17,640 bases of DNA. Source: Roseiarcus sp050013915 (GTDB lineage: Bacteria > Pseudomonadota > Alphaproteobacteria > Rhizobiales > Beijerinckiaceae). The position numbers and the translations under genes were made by a program. This document shows, one piece after another, positions 6,386 to 14,347 of this stretch (its first letter is position 1; each line of letters starts with the position of its first letter). Below the pieces are notes generated by a model, which had not been told where the DNA came from, ran no database searches, and was given only the letters and a program-made list of their open reading frames with translations. The DNA is taken from the NCBI GenBank assembly GCA_050013915.1, contig JBEKEI010000105.1, forward strand, positions 1 through 17,640, written 5' to 3'.

Positions 6386-7471
6386 TCATCCCAGGGGGAG
6401 CGCCCCGGCCTGCGCGGTCGCCCGCCAATGCGCGACCGCCATGCCGAACAGCAGCATCGCGAAGGCCTGATGCAGCAGCCCCGCCCAGATCGGCACCGCC
6501 AGCAGCAGCGCGAGCACGCCGATCGCGCCCTGCCCCAGCGCGAGCGCGCCGACCGCGAATGCGCGGCGGGCGAGCGCGGTTCCCGGCGCCGCGCGCAGGG
6601 CGGCGAGCGCCTGGGCGAGCGCAAGCGCCACGACGAGATAGGCGAGCGCGCGGTGCTGGAACTGCACGGTCGTCACGTCCTCGGTAAGGCTGCGCCACCA
6701 CGGCGCGAGGCTGAACAGCCCTTCCGGAACGAGCCGGCCGTCCATCAGCGGCCAGCTGTTGTAGGTCAGGCCGGCGCGCAGGCCGGCGACCAGCGCGCCG
6801 AGCCCGATCTGGCAGAACACGAGCAGGCAGACGAGGCCGGCGAGCGCGGCGAGGCGCGGATGCGGGTCCGCGCGCGGGCGCCGGCGCAGCCCGACCGCCG
6901 CCCACAGCAGCGCGCCGAACGTCGCCGTCCCGATCATGAGATGAACCGCGAGCCGGTCTTGCGACACTTCGACCCGTTGGCTGAGGCCCGAGGCGACCAT
7001 CCACCAGCCGACGATCGGCTCCAGCGCGAGCAGGCCGGTCGCCAACAGGATCGGCCGCCCGAGGCTGGCGAGCCGCCCCTGCCGCCAGAACCACAGCAGC
7101 GGCAGCAGGAAGGCCGCGCCAATGAGGCGCGCGAGCAGCCGGTGCGCCCATTCCCAGTAGTAGATCGTCTTGAAGCCGTCGAGCGTCATGTCCGCATTGA
7201 GACGGGCATATTGCGGAATCTGCTGGTAGCGGGAGAATTCCGCGCGCCAGCCGGCCTCGTCGAGCGGCGGGACGATTCCGGTCACCGGCTGCCACTGCGT
7301 GATCGAAAGCCCGGATTCGGTGAGCCGGGTCGCGCCGCCGACCAGCGCCATGGCGAACACCAGCGCCGCGACCGCGAACAGCCACAGGCGGACCGGGCGC
7401 ATCGGCCGCGCCGCCGGCGGAGAATCGAGGGCTTCGACGTCCGCGGACGCCATGCCTTCCATCGCCACCAT
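6386..7471 (-). CDS. ctaA: Heme A synthase, COX15/CtaA type (361 aa)
   Basis: Integral membrane enzyme that oxidises the C8 methyl of heme O to the formyl of heme A for aa3-type cytochrome oxidase. The alphaproteobacterial/mitochondrial COX15 signature GGATRLTESGLSITQWQPVTG (45-65) is intact. The four heme-ligand histidines are at positions expected for the family: His110 (WAHRLL), His177 (AVHLMIG), His273 (QHRALAY) and His334 (LLHQAF). About eight hydrophobic segments are visible. The start at 7471 has a GGAG ribosome site at 7479-7482 with 7-base spacing; ATGs at 7462 and 7453 are alternatives. It is divergent from the DUF2842 gene, and no other oxidase assembly gene is in view. Confidence 0.96.
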   Translation of the reverse strand: MVAMEGMASADVEALDSPPAARPMRPVRLWLFAVAALVFAMALVGGATRLTESGLSITQWQPVTGIVPPLDEAGWRAEFSRYQQIPQYARLNADMTLDGFKTIYYWEWAHRLLARLIGAAFLLPLLWFWRQGRLASLGRPILLATGLLALEPIVGWWMVASGLSQRVEVSQDRLAVHLMIGTATFGALLWAAVGLRRRPRADPHPRLAALAGLVCLLVFCQIGLGALVAGLRAGLTYNSWPLMDGRLVPEGLFSLAPWWRSLTEDVTTVQFQHRALAYLVVALALAQALAALRAAPGTALARRAFAVGALALGQGAIGVLALLLAVPIWAGLLHQAFAMLLFGMAVAHWRATAQAGALPLG

Positions 7472-7579
7472 GGGTTCGCTCCGCCAAAGCCGCGCTTGAA
7501 TCGCGGATCGCGCGGAGACATAAGCTGCGCAGCCGCCCGCGACAAATGTCCTGGCGTCGCAGTCCCGGAGAACAGACCC
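7472..7579. promoter_or_regulatory. Divergent promoter region between ctaA and the DUF2842 gene
   Basis: This 108-base region contains a sigma70-like pair on the plus strand: TTGAAT (7496-7501), a 17-base spacer and CATAAG (7519-7524), about 55 bases before the DUF2842 start. GGAG at 7567-7570 is the ribosome site for the ATG at 7580. On the minus strand GGAG at 7479-7482 serves ctaA. No matching promoter for ctaA is obvious. Confidence 0.45.
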
Positions 7580-7795
7580 ATGCCCCGTCGCGCGCGCAAG
7601 TTCATCGGCGGCGGCGTCATGCTGGCGTTCGTGGTGTTCTACGCGCTGATCGCGATGGCGCTCGCGCAGTCGCGCCCATTGCAGGAAGCCCCCGCCATCC
7701 TGCAGAGCCTCGGCTACGCCATACTCGGCCTCGCCTGGGTGCTGCCACTGCTGCCGCTCGTCAAGTGGATGGAGCGGCCCGACCGGCGGGCTTGA
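7580..7795 (+). CDS. DUF2842 small membrane protein (71 aa)
   Basis: A two-helix membrane protein. A basic N-terminus (MPRRARKF) is followed by a hydrophobic segment at about 11-30, a second at about 43-63 (LGYAILGLAWVLPLLPLVKWM), and a charged tail ending in ERPDRRA. The GLAWVLPLLPLVKWM segment matches the DUF2842 family, which is largely alphaproteobacterial and of unknown function. It is divergent from ctaA and may share regulation with it, which would hint at a respiratory role, but this is inference from position. The ATG at 7580 has a GGAG ribosome site 9 bases upstream. Its stop lies only three bases from the stop of the converging deacetylase gene. Confidence 0.9.
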   Translation: MPRRARKFIGGGVMLAFVVFYALIAMALAQSRPLQEAPAILQSLGYAILGLAWVLPLLPLVKWMERPDRRA

Positions 7796-7798
7796 GGC

Positions 7799-8854
7799 TC
7801 AGGCGACGTTGAGCCGGCGGCCGCGGTTCCACAGCGCGAACGGAACGCCCGACAGCAGCGCCTCGAGATAGCGGGCGTCCTGCCAGTTTCCGTTGACGGA
7901 CAGCCGCGGCAGCGCCGTCAGATGCGCCTTGTGCTGTGCAAACACCATCCCGGGCCGCGTCGTCACCGCGCTGGCGAATCCCAACTCGCGCGCCAGCGCG
8001 AATTCGCGCGGGCCCGCGCTCGACGCGTCGCCGACGGGATAGGCGAAGTGCCTGACGGGCAGCCCGACTTCCCGCTCGATCCGCTCCCTCGAGCCCTCCA
8101 TTTCGGCGCGAGCGACCGCGGCCGGCCATTTGGCGAGCATGAGGTGGCTGACCGTATGGGCGCCGATGGTCGCCAGCGGATGCGTGCCGAGCGCGGCGAT
8201 TTCGGGCCAACCCATGCATAGCGCGCCGACGACTGCGGCCGAATCGACGCCGTTGCGCGCGGCGAGTCCGGACACCACGCGCAGCAGGCGGGCTTCGTCG
8301 CCGGCGCGCAGCCCCCAATAGATGCGCTCGAAGGCTTCGGCCTTCTCGCGCGGCGTGCGCGTGGGCAACGCGAGCGAGAACCCCTCGTCGGCGATCGCGA
8401 CTTCCTCGGCGCGGCGCAACGCCTCCTCGAGTTCGAGCCACCACATGCCGGCGGCGCGATCGGCGAAGCCGGCGGCGACATGGACGGTGAACGGGGCCCG
8501 ATGGCGCTCGAGGACCGGCAGCGCGAAACCGACCGTATCGCGATAACCGTCGTCGAAGGCGAGCGCGACGAAGGGCGGCGCGCGCCCATCCTCGATCCGA
8601 CGCACCGCCTCGTCCATCGAAACGATCTCGAAACCCATGCGCCGGACCAGAGCGAGGGCGGCATCGAGAAATTCGGGCGTGATCTCGAGCAGTCGGTTGG
8701 GCGAAAAGCCCGGCGTGGCGGGCCGCCAGGGACGGACATGGTGAAACATCAGGACGGCGCCGAGCCCGCGCACCAGCGGCGCGGCGAGCCGGTGCAGACG
8801 GGTCACGCTCAGGGCGGCGAATCCCGCCGCGATCATCCTGTCCCTCGCCGCCAT
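7799..8854 (-). CDS. NodB-type polysaccharide deacetylase (351 aa)
   Basis: Carbohydrate esterase 4 fold that removes N- or O-acetyl groups from polysaccharide. The metal site is complete: FDDG (100-103) supplies the catalytic base and a metal ligand, and HTVSH (233-237) supplies the two histidines. FAYPVG (270-275) is the usual third motif. Residues 130-225 form a long insertion between the first and second motifs, with WWLELEEAL, as in deacetylases of exopolysaccharide loci. The N-terminal segment is amphipathic, and no clear cleavable signal is visible, so it may act on cytoplasmic or membrane-bound precursors. The ATG at 8854 is preferred because sequence further upstream in frame is unlike the family. 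The nearby capsule or exopolysaccharide genes suggest polymer modification. Confidence 0.92.
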   Translation of the reverse strand: MAARDRMIAAGFAALSVTRLHRLAAPLVRGLGAVLMFHHVRPWRPATPGFSPNRLLEITPEFLDAALALVRRMGFEIVSMDEAVRRIEDGRAPPFVALAFDDGYRDTVGFALPVLERHRAPFTVHVAAGFADRAAGMWWLELEEALRRAEEVAIADEGFSLALPTRTPREKAEAFERIYWGLRAGDEARLLRVVSGLAARNGVDSAAVVGALCMGWPEIAALGTHPLATIGAHTVSHLMLAKWPAAVARAEMEGSRERIEREVGLPVRHFAYPVGDASSAGPREFALARELGFASAVTTRPGMVFAQHKAHLTALPRLSVNGNWQDARYLEALLSGVPFALWNRGRRLNVA

Positions 8855-9001
8855 GGCCCCTCCGCGGCGAGGTCTAACAGATCGAGATTGCCAAGTGCTT
8901 ATGCGCCCGGCGCGACCGCGGCGCGCTTCTTGCCGCGTCGCAGGCGCCGCGACCGTTTTGGGACAAGCTCGGGCTTCGGAAGCTCTGGGAAGGCGAAGAT
9001 T
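8855..9001. promoter_or_regulatory. Divergent leader between the deacetylase and GNAT genes
   Basis: This 147-base region separates two divergent genes. A GC-rich stem-loop lies at 8912-8922 and 8932-8941 (10 pairs with one bulged base, 9-base loop), ahead of the GNAT gene. GGGAAGG at 8987-8993 is a good ribosome site 8 bases before a TTG codon at 9002. No clear promoter boxes are seen on either strand. Confidence 0.4.
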
Positions 9002-10252
9002 TTGGGCAGCGCGATCGGCTTTGCAACGGGTCTCGCCAGGTTCGTCCCGCCGCCTGATCGCGCGCTCGCCGCAGTCGCGCCGTTCACGCATTGCGCCGTC
9101 CACGACGATCTCGCGTCGGCCCGCGCCGCCTGGCTCGAATTGGAACAACTCGCGGCCGGGTCGCCCTATCAGGCCTATGAATTCGTCGAGGCCTGGCAGC
9201 GCACGATCGGGCGCGCGCAACGGGTCACGCCGATGATCGTCGTCGCGCGCGACGCAGCGGGCCGGGTCAGCGCGGTTCTGCCGCTCGGACGTTCGCGGCG
9301 CGGCGCGGTCTGGGCGGCCGAGTTCCTCGGCGGCGCGCACGCCAATTTCAGGATGGGCCTGTTTCGTCCCGAACTCGAGGCGACGCGTGCGGCGATCGTC
9401 GACCTCCTGCGTCGCGCGGCACGCATGACCAATCCGCGCGTGGACGTGTTCTGGCTCGCCAACCAGCCCGTCTCCTGGCAGGGCGCGGCCAATCCCATGG
9501 CGATCCTGGCGAGGCGGCCAAGCCCCAGCTTTGGCTATAAAAGCGCCCTGAGCCCGGATTTCGATCTGTGGCATGCAAACCACCACGCGAGGGACACGCG
9601 GCGGAAACTACGCAAGAAGCTCTCGCGTCTGAACGCTTTCGGTCCCGTTTCGCTTGTTTTGGCTCGGGATGAGGCGACGGCGCTGGTAGTCCTCGAGGCC
9701 TTCCGGCGCCAGAAGGAGGCGCGGCTGCGCGCCGCGCGACTGCCCAACCCCTACGCGGATCCGGTGACGGCGCGCTTCCTCGAGATCGCCGCGACCGAAG
9801 GCCTGGCGCGCGGCGCCCAGGCGCTGACGCTGTTCGCGCTGACGAGCGGCGAGCGCGTGCTCGCAACGCTCGGCGGCGTTGCGCGGGGCGGACGATTTTG
9901 CGGCGCCTTCATTTCCCACGACCCGGATCCGGCGATCGCGCGGTGCAGCCCCGGTCAATTGCTGATCCTCGAGGCGATCCGCGATCTGGGAGCGCGCGGC
10001 TTCGCCACCTTCGACCTGGGCGTCGGCGAAGCGGACTACAAGGAATCCACCTGCGAGACCGATGAGCCGCTGTTCGACGCGGCCGTCGCGGCGACCTGCC
10101 TCGGCTTCGTCTTCGCCAGGTCGGCGCTGCTGCGCCAGCGGATCAAGCGGCGGATCAAACGGACGCCGTGGGCGCGGCGGATCGCCGGCGCGCTACAGCG
10201 CGGCGCGTCGGCGCTGCGCGAGCGGGCGACGCGGAGCCACGCGGCGGCCTGA
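9002..10252 (+). CDS. GNAT acyltransferase of the CelD/BcsL-like type (416 aa)
   Basis: Tandem GNAT-type protein of the kind annotated as CelD-like (Acetyltransf_6). The second half (about 190-340) has a basic helix KLRKKLSRLNAFG, then LEAFRRQKEARLRA, and ends in the conserved strand FATFDLGVGEADYKESTCE (334-352). The N-terminal half resembles a degenerate first GNAT unit. Members sit in cellulose, exopolysaccharide or capsule loci and probably move an acyl or aminoacyl group; the substrate is unknown. No in-frame ATG or GTG fits the start. TTG at 9002 follows a GGGAAGG ribosome site at 8-base spacing; another TTG further upstream is less well placed. The C-terminus (about 376-416) is very basic. 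It is divergent from the deacetylase and convergent with the Wzz-type gene. Confidence 0.85.
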   Translation: MGSAIGFATGLARFVPPPDRALAAVAPFTHCAVHDDLASARAAWLELEQLAAGSPYQAYEFVEAWQRTIGRAQRVTPMIVVARDAAGRVSAVLPLGRSRRGAVWAAEFLGGAHANFRMGLFRPELEATRAAIVDLLRRAARMTNPRVDVFWLANQPVSWQGAANPMAILARRPSPSFGYKSALSPDFDLWHANHHARDTRRKLRKKLSRLNAFGPVSLVLARDEATALVVLEAFRRQKEARLRAARLPNPYADPVTARFLEIAATEGLARGAQALTLFALTSGERVLATLGGVARGGRFCGAFISHDPDPAIARCSPGQLLILEAIRDLGARGFATFDLGVGEADYKESTCETDEPLFDAAVAATCLGFVFARSALLRQRIKRRIKRTPWARRIAGALQRGASALRERATRSHAAA

Positions 10253-10271
10253 TTGCAAACGCCGCGGCGGC

Positions 10272-12368
10272 TCAGGCGGCGCGCCCAAATCTCGCGCGGT
10301 CCTCGGCCGGGATAAAGCCGATCACATCGCGCGCCGCGCCGCCCATCGCCGCGCGCGCCTCGGCGAGCGCGTTCTGCAGGCGCCGCGCCGGCGCGACGAC
10401 GATCAGCGCGTCGACGCCGTCCATTACCGCCAGCGCGGGTTCGCGTCGCCATTCCGGGGCGTGAACCAAGACGAAATCATAGGCGGCCGCCAGCGCCTCC
10501 AGAACCTGATCGAGGCCTTCGCCCGCGATCGGACCGGCGCTGGTCGCAATGAAATCGAGGTCCGAGGCGGCGTCGCGTTGGATAGTCTGGGCGAAGGTCG
10601 CCGCGCCGTCGATCAGGTCGGCCAGTCCCGACGCCTCTCGATCGGCATCGAGGCCGGCGCTAGCCTGCTTTCCAGGCGGCCCGAGGTCGACGAGGATCGC
10701 GCGGCCGCGACGACTCAACAGGCGCGCCGTCGCGAGCCCGACCGGGTGGCTGGCGTCCGACCCGTCCCCCGCGATCAGGACCAGCAGCCCGGCGCCCGGT
10801 TCGGCCTGCGTGGCGATATGGCCGGCGAGGGCTTCGACCGATGTGAAATCCTCCGCCCCCGCATCGCCTGTCGGGCCCTCTCGGGCGCGTCCGCCGCGCT
10901 CCGCCGCGGTCTCCGGCTCGGGCGCGCGTTCCGCCGGCGGCCGGCCCGCTGCGGCCGGGACGATCGGATCGATAGCCAGCAGCGCGCGCGAGATCGCGAC
11001 GGCCGTCGAAAGAACAAAGCCGGCCAGAGTGCCCAATGCGAGCGTCTCGGCCTTCTTCGGAAAGGTCGGGCTGCGCGGCGGGCTCGCGACGGAGATGATC
11101 CTGGCGTCGGCGGGCGAAGCATTGTCGGCGTCGCGCGCGATCGCCTCGCGGTATTTCTGAACATAGGATTCGAGCTGATCGCGCGCCGCATGCGCGTCGA
11201 GTTCCAGAGCGCGCAGGGCGACTTCGTCGACATTGCCCGACGCGACCACCTTGGACTGGGCCGCGAGCGCGGCGCCGAGGCTCGCTACCTGCGCAGCGGC
11301 GAGCCGCGCGTCGTTCTCGAGGCCGCGCGCCGCCTTGTCGATGGCGACCGCGATCTCATCGTCGAGGCCCTGGAGCTGGGCCGCCAGCTCCTTCATGCGG
11401 GGATGGCCGGGCAGAAGGGTGCGCGATTCCAGTGCGATCTGCGCCTTGAGGGCGACCCGTTGTTCGCCGTAGCGGCGCAGCGACTCGTCCTTGACGAAGT
11501 CCGGCGCGTCGAGGAGACGCCCGTCGCGCACCAGCGACCGTATGAGTTGCGCCCTTGCCAGCGACTCCGATTGGGCGGCGCGCGCGGCCGCGAGTTGATT
11601 GTTGAGGTCGGCGAGCTGCTGGCCTGGCGCGGTCATGTTGTTGCCGACGCCGAGCAGGCCGGACTGGGCGCGGAAATTTTCCACCTTCGCGTCGGATTCG
11701 GCGACCTTTCCGCGCAATTCGTCGATCTTCGAGGCGAGCCAGGCGCTGGCGGCCTTGGCCGAGTTCTTCTTGGCGGTCTCCTGCGCCGCGAGGAACAGCT
11801 GCGCGACGAGATTGGCCGCGCGCGCCGCCAGTTCGGGATCCTCGCTGACGAATTCGATCTGCAGGACCCGCGTCTTGGAGACCGGAAACGCGGTCAGGCG
11901 CGAGAGGAACGCATCGACCACGCGCGTCTCGCTCGGTTGCGGTCCGCCCGAGCCCGCCAGACCGAACAGCGAGAGCGCGATCGCCAGCGGTCCGCTCGCC
12001 GCGCCCTGATTGAATTCGGGCCGATCGGACAGCGCGAGCCGCGCGATCGCCTGCCGCGCGAGATCGGGCGAGAGAATGGTTTCGGCCTCGCTCTGCACGG
12101 CTTCCGGATCGAGCGCCGGCGCGGGTTCGGCGCCCGCCTTTTCGGGCCGCGTATAGTAGCTCTCCTGGTTCTCGAGCAGCACCTTCGCGACGCCGGTGTA
12201 ACGGGGCGGGAGCAGGATCACGACGGCGGCGGCGAGCGCGAAGGCGGCGGCGGTCGGGACGATGATCCCCCATCTGCGACGGCCGACGGCGCGGAGGAGC
12301 TGCGGCAGGTCCACGGCGCGTTCGCGCGGCTCGCGATCGCTCTCCCCTCGCATCCACTCGGCTTCCAT
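10272..12368 (-). CDS. Wzz/GumC-type chain-length protein with a degenerate BY-kinase-like domain (698 aa)
   Basis: Polysaccharide co-polymerase that controls chain length and export in the inner membrane. Membrane segments lie at about 33-53 and 441-463. Between them is the Wzz periplasmic domain with long coiled-coil stretches (about 175-415), and the proline-rich motif around residues 428-439 (SPPRSPTFPKK) precedes the second segment. After an Ala/Pro/Glu-rich linker (467-510) comes a Rossmann-like domain (about 510-698) in the place of a bacterial tyrosine kinase. It appears inactive: the P-loop region GDGSDASHPVGLA (534-546) lacks Gly-Lys-Thr/Ser, the Walker A' strand reads ILVDLGPP, and the Walker B strand reads FVLVHAPEW. 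There is no C-terminal tyrosine cluster. The start at 12368 has GGAG at 12376-12379; ATGs at 12410 and 12353 are alternatives. Confidence 0.9.
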   Translation of the reverse strand: MEAEWMRGESDREPRERAVDLPQLLRAVGRRRWGIIVPTAAAFALAAAVVILLPPRYTGVAKVLLENQESYYTRPEKAGAEPAPALDPEAVQSEAETILSPDLARQAIARLALSDRPEFNQGAASGPLAIALSLFGLAGSGGPQPSETRVVDAFLSRLTAFPVSKTRVLQIEFVSEDPELAARAANLVAQLFLAAQETAKKNSAKAASAWLASKIDELRGKVAESDAKVENFRAQSGLLGVGNNMTAPGQQLADLNNQLAAARAAQSESLARAQLIRSLVRDGRLLDAPDFVKDESLRRYGEQRVALKAQIALESRTLLPGHPRMKELAAQLQGLDDEIAVAIDKAARGLENDARLAAAQVASLGAALAAQSKVVASGNVDEVALRALELDAHAARDQLESYVQKYREAIARDADNASPADARIISVASPPRSPTFPKKAETLALGTLAGFVLSTAVAISRALLAIDPIVPAAAGRPPAERAPEPETAAERGGRAREGPTGDAGAEDFTSVEALAGHIATQAEPGAGLLVLIAGDGSDASHPVGLATARLLSRRGRAILVDLGPPGKQASAGLDADREASGLADLIDGAATFAQTIQRDAASDLDFIATSAGPIAGEGLDQVLEALAAAYDFVLVHAPEWRREPALAVMDGVDALIVVAPARRLQNALAEARAAMGGAARDVIGFIPAEDRARFGRAA

Positions 12369-12527
12369 CGGCCCACTCCATGAGACGAACGCGACGACCC
12401 AGGCATTCATGCGCGATTAGGGTTTCCGCGCGGTTAAGAGCCGGGGCCGCGCCGCCGCATTGGCTATTCGTTAACCATCGATCGGTAAATACGAGGAGTG
12501 ATCCGATTTCCAGATGCTGCCGGTCCC
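12369..12527. promoter_or_regulatory. Divergent promoter region of the Wzz-type and Wza-type genes
   Basis: This stretch is relatively AT-rich for the window. On the plus strand TTGGCT (12460-12465) followed 17-19 bases later by GGTAAAT (12484-12490) could be a promoter for the Wza-type gene. TTAACCAT at 12471-12478 matches the half-site of the alphaproteobacterial cell-cycle regulator CtrA, with a degraded partner (TTGG) seven bases upstream. A second half-site, TTAACCG, lies on the minus strand at 12431-12437, facing the Wzz-type gene. The assignments rest on short motifs only. Confidence 0.35.
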
Positions 12528-13088
12528 ATGCGTAAGCGCTCCTTCGTCATTCTCGCGTTCGCCGCCTGCCTGATCGCCGCGTGCACGGGTCCGCGATACC
12601 AAGCCGAGTGGCTGCGCGCCCAGGTCAACGCTCCCTATCTTCTGGCCAGCGGCGACCGTCTGCGGGTGATCGTGTTCGGCCAGGACAATCTGTCGAACTC
12701 GTTTTCGGTGGATGGGGCCGGCAATATCTCTCTGCCGCTGGTCGGCCTGATCAAGGCGAACGGCCTCACCACCGCGCAACTGGAGCGCTCGGTGGAAGCG
12801 CGATTGCGCGAGGGCTTCCTGCGCGAGCCGCGGGTTTCGATCGAGGTCGAGGCGTATCGGCCGTTCTTCGTGCTGGGCGAGGTGACGACCGCGGGCCAAT
12901 ATCCCTTCATAAGCGGGATGACCGTCCAGAACGCCGTCGCGGTCGCCGGCGGCTACACGGCGCGCGGCTCGCACAGCGATGTCGACATCACCCGAGTGTT
13001 CGACGGGCGTCCGGTCACCTTCTCCGCGCCGCCGACGTTTCCGGTCCGGCCGGGCGACACGATCGCCGTTCGGGAACGTTTCTTTTAG
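12528..13088 (+). CDS. Wza/GumB-type polysaccharide export lipoprotein (186 aa)
   Basis: Outer-membrane polysaccharide export protein. The N-terminus MRKRSFVILAFAACLIAAC is a lipoprotein signal with IAAC as lipobox and Cys19 as the lipidated residue. The Poly_export domain follows (about 36-105, beginning YLLASGDRLRVIVFGQ), then one SLBB-like unit (about 106-165, FFVLGEVTTAGQYPF...AVAGGYT). At 186 residues it is about half the length of E. coli Wza and lacks its C-terminal transmembrane helix, as is usual for GumB-like short forms. The ATG at 12528 gives the best signal peptide but has no clear ribosome site. GTG at 12498 is an alternative, with its AGGAG too close to serve. It heads a plus-strand operon with the glycosyltransferase, priming transferase and polymerase genes. 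Confidence 0.93.
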   Translation: MRKRSFVILAFAACLIAACTGPRYQAEWLRAQVNAPYLLASGDRLRVIVFGQDNLSNSFSVDGAGNISLPLVGLIKANGLTTAQLERSVEARLREGFLREPRVSIEVEAYRPFFVLGEVTTAGQYPFISGMTVQNAVAVAGGYTARGSHSDVDITRVFDGRPVTFSAPPTFPVRPGDTIAVRERFF

Positions 13089-13133
13089 GTTATCGGAGTA
13101 GTCGAGGACACACACCATTCTGGCTGTCCGGCA

Positions 13134-14339
13134 ATGATCATGAACGCAGCGGCCGCGCCCCGCAGACTGCGCATTCTGCATGTGTTCCGCGCGCCCCTGG
13201 GCGGCCTGTTTCGTCATGTCGTCGATCTCGCCGACCAGCAGGCCGCGCGCGGACACGACGTGGGCCTCTTCTTCGACACCGTCGCGCGCGGCGACCACGT
13301 CGACAGGGCGCTCTCGCGGATATCGGGGGGCCTGAGCCTGGGACTGCGGGGCTGTCCGATCCGCCGCTACCCTCATCCGTCCGACGCCGTCGCGATCGCG
13401 CTCCTGATGAAGGCGATCGGCGCGATCAAGCCCGACGTCGTCCACGGCCACGGTTCGAAGGGCGGTCTCTACGCGCGACTGCCGTGGCTCGCGCGTCCGC
13501 ACGACGGGCCGGTCCGCGCCTATACGCCGCATGGCGGGAGCTTCAACTTTCCGTCAGGGCGTCTGGCCAACCTGCTCTACATGACGACGGAGAGGCTCCT
13601 GACCCGGTCGACCGACGTGCTGCTCTTCGAGAGCGCCTACATCGCCGGACGGTTCGATGCTCAGGTCGGCGCGACCGGCGGGGTCAGGCGGATTGTCGCC
13701 AACGGTCTCGGCGCCGCTGAATTCCTGCCCGTCGAGGCCCGCTCCGACGCCGCGGATTTTCTCTATGTCGGCGAACTGCGCGCCGCCAAGGGCATCGACA
13801 TCCTTCTCCAGGCGATCGCGATCGCGGGGACGAGGCTCGAGGCGACCCCGAGCGCGGTTCTGGTGGGATCGGGTCCGGACGAGGCGGTCCTGCGCGCCCA
13901 GGCGCGCGCGCTCGGAATCGCCGACCGGATCAGCTTCGCCGGGCCGCTGCCGGCCCGGGACGCGTTTGAACGCGGGCGAATCATCGTCGTGCCGTCGCGC
14001 GCCGAATCGATGCCCTATATCGTGTTGGAGGCGGCGGGTGCGCGCGTGCCCATGATCGCAACCAACGTCGGGGGGATCCCGGAGATATTCGGACCCTGTC
14101 GCGACCGGCTGGGCCCGTGCGACGATCCCGTCGACCTTTGCGCACGCATGCTGGCCGAGCTGGCGCGGCCGCACGATGAAAGGGAGCGGCGCGCCGCGGA
14201 TCTGGCGACCCATGTCGCGATGAACTTCTCGATTCGCACAATGGTCGATTCCGTCATGGAGGGCTACGCCGAGGCGCTGAGCCGGCGCGCCGTCCGCCGG
14301 ACGGCCGCCGAACTCTCGAACCTGCCGTCGGGCGCGTGA
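13134..14339 (+). CDS. Family 4 glycosyltransferase (401 aa)
   Basis: GT-B fold retaining glycosyltransferase, probably adding a sugar to the undecaprenyl-linked repeat unit at the inner face of the membrane. The N-terminal domain has a glycine-rich loop (PLGGLFRHV, 21-29) and DVVHGHGSKGGLYARL (101-116). The C-terminal domain has LYVGELRAAKGIDILLQA (210-227), LVGSGPDE (243-250) and the family 4 E-x7-E motif, Glu291 and Glu299 in RAESMPYIVLEA, followed by NVGGIPEIFG. Donor and acceptor sugars cannot be told from sequence. The gene follows the Wza-type gene by 45 bases and overlaps or abuts the priming transferase start. ATG at 13134 or 13140 may be used; neither has a strong ribosome site. Confidence 0.93.
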   Translation: MIMNAAAAPRRLRILHVFRAPLGGLFRHVVDLADQQAARGHDVGLFFDTVARGDHVDRALSRISGGLSLGLRGCPIRRYPHPSDAVAIALLMKAIGAIKPDVVHGHGSKGGLYARLPWLARPHDGPVRAYTPHGGSFNFPSGRLANLLYMTTERLLTRSTDVLLFESAYIAGRFDAQVGATGGVRRIVANGLGAAEFLPVEARSDAADFLYVGELRAAKGIDILLQAIAIAGTRLEATPSAVLVGSGPDEAVLRAQARALGIADRISFAGPLPARDAFERGRIIVVPSRAESMPYIVLEAAGARVPMIATNVGGIPEIFGPCRDRLGPCDDPVDLCARMLAELARPHDERERRAADLATHVAMNFSIRTMVDSVMEGYAEALSRRAVRRTAAELSNLPSGA

Positions 14340-14347
14340 GGACGACG

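Noticed and set aside
8480..9001. An N-terminal extension of the CelD-like gene overlapping the deacetylase gene.
   Set aside because: The added translation is an antisense shadow of the deacetylase and has no domain similarity. TTG at 9002 with a good ribosome site explains the start.
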